A stretch of 19,983 nt of DNA from Planctomycetota bacterium. GTDB taxonomy: Bacteria > Planctomycetota > Phycisphaerae > UBA1845 > UTPLA1. The stretch spans positions 1 through 19,983 of the forward strand of contig JADJRI010000053.1 in assembly GCA_016712275.1 (NCBI GenBank), written 5' to 3'. Under the pieces are notes generated by a model that saw only the letters and a list, made by a program, of their open reading frames with translations, was not told the DNA's origin and did no database searches. Position 1 is the first letter of the stretch, and the number at the start of each line of letters is the position of its first letter. Shown piece by piece: positions 14,877 through 19,983 of the stretch. The position numbers were made by a program, and so were the translations under genes.

Positions 14877-14975
14877 CTTGGGTTACCTAGGATTGGGGGG
14901 TTGCTTAATTGCCTTGAGAATAAAGACACGATGTGAAATGGCCCGGCTCGTATTGCCGGATTGAACTCGCCGTTA

Positions 14976-15830
14976 TTAAGGATTGACGCCTTCGTTCGCG
15001 GCCGCCGCTGAGATTCGTGATAGCGCCGTGCGAATCTGATCGGCCAGCTCCGATCCATCTGAAATCATGGCAAGGCCGCTTTCAAAAAAACGCCGAGACT
15101 CGGCATAATCGCCAATTGCCGCTAGAGCAGTCGCGGCAGAGTAGATGACTGACGGATCTCGATCACCAATCTCATGGAACGCTTCATGTGCCCAATGGCG
15201 AACTTCGTCACGATCCACGCCTGCAGACTCCCCGCGCGCAAGCAAACATGCGTATCTGGCTTTGTCGCGCGGCGAAGCACCGGGATTCCTGGCCCGGCTC
15301 TCGTAAAGTTGAAATCGTTCACTGTCAAACGCGTCGATGGTTGTCTGATCGTTTTCTGCTTTGGCCAATTCGGTGCCATAGGTCAGCGCCGCCTCGTAGG
15401 CCGTGGCATCGTCCTGCGTCTTACTCACTTCGTATCGCCTTCGAACCAGCCGGAATTGCTCCTCGATCGCCCGATGGCACGTCGCGAGGTCGCCCTCCCG
15501 TTTCGCGACAAGATATCGCTTGAATTCTATCTCCAAACGCAAACGGCGGGCGATGTCGCTTGCCGGTTCCAGTTTTTCAAACTGCTCGGTAATGGATTCG
15601 GCGATTTGAAGGTATTCAGTCAGGGGTGCCGCTATTTCGACGCAGTCGGGCGGACACGCCATCTTCAGCGAGGCGGCGGCGCAATATTCGGCAAAGCTCC
15701 GGTGATTCGGGTCGCGCTCATGCAATGCCCTGGCATAATCAAACGAATGACGATACTCCTCATAAGCCTTGGCTTTCTGGCCGCGCGCCAGAGCCAAATC
15801 ACCGCAGAGGCGAACCTTTTGCAGCAGGGC
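14976..15830 (-). pseudogene. C-terminal part of a TPR-like protein, fused to IstA
   Basis: About 285 residues from GDLALARGQKAKAYEEYRHS to the stop at 14976 are alpha-helical and repetitive, with TPR-like spacing: YRHSFDYARALHERDPNH, LEIEFKRYLVAKREGDLATC, ATAYEAALTYGTELAKAEND, RYACLLARGESAGVD, and AATALAAIGDYAESRRFFES. Such repeats form the C-terminus of many large planctomycete proteins, including Ser/Thr kinases, so the missing N-terminal part may have been a kinase; nothing here proves it. The frame is continuous with the IstA transposase upstream (junction near 15830-15800) with no start or stop between. It has no visible promoter of its own. It is either a recombination product or an assembly join. 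Confidence 0.6.
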
Positions 15831-17175
15831 CGTCGCGCCGCGTTCGACGCCGGCAATCTTCTCGTTGGCGATGTGCTGCGACTGGGTACTGAAGCGCCCG
15901 GCCTCATGACGGGCATGAATGGCGATCTGCACAAGCCGGTCATTGAAGATCCGAACAATCCGGCCATCCCAGCGCGCCCAGACCCGCCGGCCGACATATT
16001 CTGGCGGGACGGAGTAATAGGCCTTGTCGACTTCGACGTGGCCATCGCGGTGGACGCGGCGCTGTGCCTCCCGGAAGCAGGCGAATCGCTCGATGGGCAG
16101 GGACCGTAGCGCCGATCGCTCCACCTCCTCGAAGACCTTACCGACCTGCTTCTTGGTCGTGCCGTGGATGCGCGTGTCGGCGATGGTCTCCTCCCAGTGA
16201 AGCAGATAGGCGTTCTCGTCTTCGAGGCTGGCGAAGCTTCGCCCTTTGAGTCCGTTGTTCTTGACGTAGCCGACCTGCCGTTCGACCTTGCCAGGGTGCT
16301 GCGGCGTGTAGGGTTTGGCCGGCAGCAGGATCGTGCCGTAATGGTCGCAGAAGGCCGCGATCTTCGGATTGATCACCGGGTCATACCAGTCGGCCTTCGT
16401 GACTGCCGCCTTCAGGTTATCGATGACCAGTGTTTTGGGAACACCGCCGAAGTGATGAAAGGCATTCTCCAGACAGCGGATGAAGTCGTCGGTCGTCTGG
16501 CGATAGACCGCTTCGCTGTAGGCCTTGCGGGAATGGCTGAGCACGACGCGAATGACATGCGTCTTGCGCCGCCGGGTCTTGCCCTTGACACCGTTGAGTG
16601 CCTGCTGCGTCAATCCTTGACTTGGAGCCGATGTCAAGGGTGTCAAGAATGTCACGGGCTGATTCGGATCGATCGGAATGATCACCGGCGCGCCGGTGCC
16701 GAAGTCGATCTGCGCTTCAGCCCCCGGATCGCATTCCATTCGACGGAACGGCAATGGCCGTATTGTTCGCAGAAGGCGCACAAACCGCTGAACCGACTGG
16801 TAGCTTTCGTTGAAGCCGTGATCAGCGCGAAGATCCTGCCATATCCGCTGCGCGTCGGGCCCCGCTCCAACGCCTCCACGGTCACCGCGCGATAGGGTTC
16901 GCAGTGGCTGCGCCGCCCCGCCGACCCGGCAATCAAAAATGGCCGGTTTTGGCCCCGGGCGAAAATCCGTTGTCGAGGAATCTTGACCGCCGAAGCCCTC
17001 GCGGACCGGTAGCTCGACGTCAACGGACACGGTTCACGAGCCTCCGACCGGTCATCGAAATGGCCGGTTTTGGAAAATCACCCCGCGCCAAATCCACATA
17101 CCGCGCGACCGTTTCACGATGGATGCCCAACTCACGGGCGACCTGGTCAAGCTGGAGGCGCAGACACCAGGCCAT
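15830..17175 (-). mobile_element. istA: IS21-family transposase IstA, C-terminally truncated and frameshifted
   Basis: IstA is the DDE transposase of IS21 elements. A helix-turn-helix (DQVARELGIHRETVARYVDL) lies at about 17150-17080 in a frame starting near ATG 17175. The frame then changes near 17030 into RRSHCEPYRAVTVEALERG, and near 16860 into the main frame AQRIWQDLRADHGFNESYQS. The catalytic region is complete: D in AEAQIDFGTG, D in LVIDNLKAAV (95 residues later), and E in HPGKVERQVGYVKN (46 later). TRRRKTHVIRVVLSHSRKAY and HIANEKIAGVERG are family hallmarks. Homology stops shortly after VERG (near 15848), where a TPR-like sequence follows in frame. The IstB helper ATPase and the element ends are not found. 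It is a dead remnant. Confidence 0.85.
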
Positions 17176-17481
17176 CGCCAAACGATGTCATTACGAAGCA
17201 AGAAAACGGAAAGCGCAACTGTAGAACTAAGGGACAAGCCAGGTCCCGCGAAATTGAATCTGTGACCTCGTTGATGCCGACTACGCGCTCCAGCCAAGCG
17301 AGCTAGCCAAAGACACCTTGGAATACCCCTTCAGGGTGGGAATTGGGGGGCGACGAGTCCCGTGGGCGTTGCCAACGGCTACTATGGTTATCCCCTACAG
17401 GGAATTGGAGAGGGATGCCAATCATTGTGCGCGGCCTGGATCAAGAATTCAAGGACGCATCTTAGCAACTTTTCGTACTGC
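17176..17481. other. Intergenic DNA between IS21 remnant and RHS gene
   Basis: There is no supported gene. It should hold the outer end of the IS21 remnant, upstream of istA, but I could not identify a matching terminal repeat. Confidence 0.35.
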
Positions 17482-19983
17482 TTATTTCTTGAGCATTTCA
17501 TTTCCATCGATACTTGGCAAGACGCCTTCAAATACTCCATCTTTGTTGATAATTATTGATGTTGTCGTCGAAAACTCAAATCGTTTTTGGTCGCCGGGCA
17601 ACAACATAAATGGACCCAAATCCTTCAAACTAGCGTCGGGAGAGAAGCTGCCTAGACCAATCGCGTTTCCTGCTGCATCTGTTATGAACAGTTCGCTTGC
17701 CGGAAAAGCGTCTCCATAGACCGTTGCACGAATGGTTAACAGTGTCTTATCTCCAATAGTCGTTTCAGTTATTTCCAGCAACGCATGTTTGTCGATATCT
17801 GGAGATAAAGGAATCAGAGGATTCGCCGCAGATTGATTGAGTATCAACATCGATTGGTTTGGATTACTGCTGTTAGTAATAAGGTTGGCTGAAAACTCAG
17901 GATTCTGAATGTCGACGCCGATGGGCAAGTTGCCCAAATAGGCGACGGTCGGTGAAGACTGAGTGAATTGATTGCTCATTTTTCCAGTCTTTGTGTCTAT
18001 CGTTACACGAGAGTCGATTCGTGAGGTAGCGCGAAAGTCAGTTGAAGCCTTTCGATTATCCCCATGAAAATTAAGCGGACCGACACTCCCGAATCTCTCA
18101 AAAGGGGCAAAGGACCGAAAAAACACTCTAAACTTCGCGAATCCAGTAGGATCAGTAAAATCTATCGGGCGATTCGCCACAAATGAATATGGGTTGAGGT
18201 CACTTGGATCAATGAGTAAGTCAACCTTATTCGACGCAACGGCAGGATCCCATGAAATGAAGCGACACAAGGGAGCAAAATATGAGCGGGCGACTTGATA
18301 CGTTAGTCCGCTTTCATTGTCGTGTTCCTTGCCGCCGAATCGATACTCGCAATTTGCCAATCCCTCGTCGAGATAACTAAGGCCAAACGGATAATCCGCA
18401 ACCTGTTTGGATAAGATTCCAGTGGCGCTAGAAAGAAAATGTGTTGAACCCCTGTGATCGGGATGAAAGAAAGTCAGTGAACCAGTTGACGGGAGATCAG
18501 GGAGTAGCACTGTTGATTGGTCGGTCCAAACCCAAACAGCATTGCCAGCAGGTGTTGCATACAAAGAGTTGAGTCCGATTGGCAACGAGGACTCATATAA
18601 ATCCCAATGACCCGTATTGTTGTCGTATGCCCATGCGACGCTGATGCCATGCGTGTTGGAATCAGGTCCAGAAAGTACGGTCGGAACCAAGCGCGGAAAT
18701 CCAATGAATGTCGGCCTGTTTTCGTCGATTGCAATTGGTGCCGTGGCGACTGGACCACTTAGGACTAACTCAGTCGAATCGGTCATTTCGAACCAATAAC
18801 CGAGATTCGGGGACAAGGATTCGAGCGTATTAGAGGCTGATCCAGGACGGTATTGTTCAAATGCGACCCCGTCCCAACCAAAAACAGCTAGACAAATCTC
18901 TTCAATTGATTCGAGAATGAACGACGGCTCGTTCGACTCTGGCACGACCTGAAAGCTAATCGCGTTCCACTCCGGTCTTAGTGAAATCCGCTGTGTTACG
19001 GTTGGCGGTTCCGGCATGCCGCCGGTGACCTGGGCGAGGCGCTGGTCACCGTTCCAGACGTATTTGATCATTTCGCCATCGCGGATTTCGCTGTATTTGT
19101 TGATGTAACTGGTCTGGTTGCCATCCACGCGCTTAATCACTCGACGGCCGGAGTAGTCGTAGAGGTAGCGAATATCCGGGGCGGGCTGGTCGGCGACATC
19201 GACATCGCCGAGGCGGTCTTTGAAGTCGAAGGTGTATACATCTCCGTTGTTGTTTGTCATGTTGCCGTTGGCGTCGTAGGTGAACGAGCGCTGATCGGCG
19301 CCGTTATCGGCAAAGGTGAGGGCGTGGGGGCCGGGGGCGTCGCCGGGTTCGCGGCCGATGCGGTTTGTCGTGCCCGACTGGCCGGCACCGGGGGAGAGGT
19401 ACTGGCCGCTCTCCATGACCCCGATGTTCACATCGGGATCGGGGATGTTGGGGCTGGCGGCGAGGGCCATGTTGCCGAGGCGGTCGTAGTCGTAATTCAG
19501 CGTGCCGTAGCCGGCGCCGACGGCGCGCTGCAGGCGGTAGAGATTGTCCATGATGTAGCTGGCGGTCTGGTCGCGGGCCTGCTTCGCCGGGGGGGAACGG
19601 GGCGCGGCCATCCGATATGGCCGTGATGTTGTCGGCCTGGTCGTAGGTGTAGGTGAGGTCCTGGAAGACTTCGCTCGCGGCGTTTTCGGTGTGGAGCAAT
19701 TTCAGGCGAAGGCGCGGGTCGTAGTCGCGCTCGGTGATGACGCCGTTTTGGAAGTGGACGAACTCGGGCTGGCCGGAGGGCTTGTAGGTGAGCTGCGGCG
19801 CGAAATTCGGAATGGAACTGAGCAGGCCGCGGGCGTCGAAGGTCTGCCGGACGACGCCGCCATCGGGATAGACGATCTGGTAGATGCGGCCCAAGTTGTC
19901 CACGAGGGATGTGGTGAGGAAATCTTCCGCGGGGCCGGCGAGCTGATCGATGCGCTTGATGCTGGTTTCCTGCGCGCGGCCGC
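17482..19983 (-). pseudogene. RHS-repeat protein, C-terminal part with inserted beta-domain and variable tip, one frameshift
   Basis: RHS proteins are large, usually exported YD-repeat proteins that form a shell around a C-terminal toxin or variable tip. The gene runs in from the right edge. YD repeats are visible (VDNLGRIYQIVYPDGGVVRQ, YDQADNITAISD, YDYDRLGNMALAASPN, FTYDANGNMTNNNG, YLYDYSGRRVIKRVDG). The frame changes at the seven-G run 19589-19595. The core resumes as HPDHRGSTHFLSSATGILSK, YRFGGKEHDNESGL, FISWDP and LNPYSFVANRPIDFTDPTG, the usual RHS core end. About 178 residues (roughly 19014-18477) are inserted between RLAQVTG and FFHPDHRGS: a WN-IS beta-domain (SLRPEWNAISFQVVPES, LGYWFEM). 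After DPTG a ~220-residue tip follows (FRVFFRSFAPFERFG, FHGDNRKASTDFRATSRIDS), with a DUF3238-like look from memory. The region from about 18960 leftwards is visibly more AT-rich. Confidence 0.8.

Noticed and set aside
15174..16109. 311-codon plus-strand open frame
   Set aside because: Antisense to the TPR-like segment and to the end of IstA, which carry clear family sequence on the minus strand.
1..19983. CRISPR array, rRNA genes, complete tRNA genes
   Set aside because: No regularly spaced direct repeats and no rRNA sequence seen; the only tRNA-like sequence is the 42-nt 3' fragment at 14139-14180.

Overview
The window looks like accessory DNA from a GC-rich environmental bacterium, most likely a planctomycete. 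Three things suggest this: a tyrosine recombinase beginning with a PKLTKKLPSYRLHK-type N-terminus, an RHS protein carrying a 'WN-IS' beta-domain, and a small-gene pair (MGWWRTGSG..., MEYRCVTTS...) that I associate with Planctomycetes from memory. No ribosomal or housekeeping gene is present, so the taxonomy is an inference.

Layout. (1) 1-5620, minus strand: a BREX operon reading leftwards in the order brxA-like, brxB-like, brxC, a small two-TM membrane protein, an unplaced short ORF, then the start of brxX/pglX, which runs off the left edge. Stop/start overlaps couple brxA to brxB and brxB to brxC. brxB, brxC and brxX are interrupted by frameshifts, and brxC also seems to have lost internal segments, including the Walker B region. 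(2) 5621-5796: a divergent promoter region with two identical 18-bp palindromes, one in each promoter zone. (3) 5797-9958, plus strand: a CBASS operon of the HORMA/TRIP13 type. Its genes are a CD-NTase (one frameshift), a HORMA protein (Cap7), a TRIP13-like AAA+ ATPase (Cap6), a two-domain effector with an N-terminal SLOG/STALD-like domain and a C-terminal TIR/deoxyribosyltransferase-like domain (two frameshifts), and a DEDDh 3'-5' exonuclease. The first four genes overlap by 1-4 nt. (4) 10028-11035, minus strand: two unknown genes with near-perfect Shine-Dalgarno sequences, separated and preceded by strong hairpins. (5) 11036-12633: GC-rich DNA without a convincing gene. (6) 12634-13639, plus strand: a HExxH putative metallopeptidase overlapping an unknown partner gene. 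(7) 14139-14876: the 3' part of a tRNA-Gly(CCC), which looks like an attachment-site remnant, followed by the N-terminal half of a tyrosine recombinase with a 10-bp-arm palindrome upstream. (8) 14976-17175, minus strand: a chimera in which an IS21-family IstA transposase reads in frame into the C-terminal part of a TPR-like protein. (9) 17482-19983, minus strand: the C-terminal part of an RHS protein with an inserted beta-domain and a distinct C-terminal tip.

Taken together this is a defence island in which BREX (DNA-modification based phage exclusion) and CBASS (cyclic-nucleotide signalling, abortive infection) are transcribed away from a shared control region. The tRNA remnant and recombinase suggest that islands accumulated next to each other by site-specific integration. 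The many indels either mark decay, which the brxC deletions support, or come from an error-prone assembly; the sequence alone cannot separate these. All family assignments are from recognised motifs and memory, since no database search was possible.
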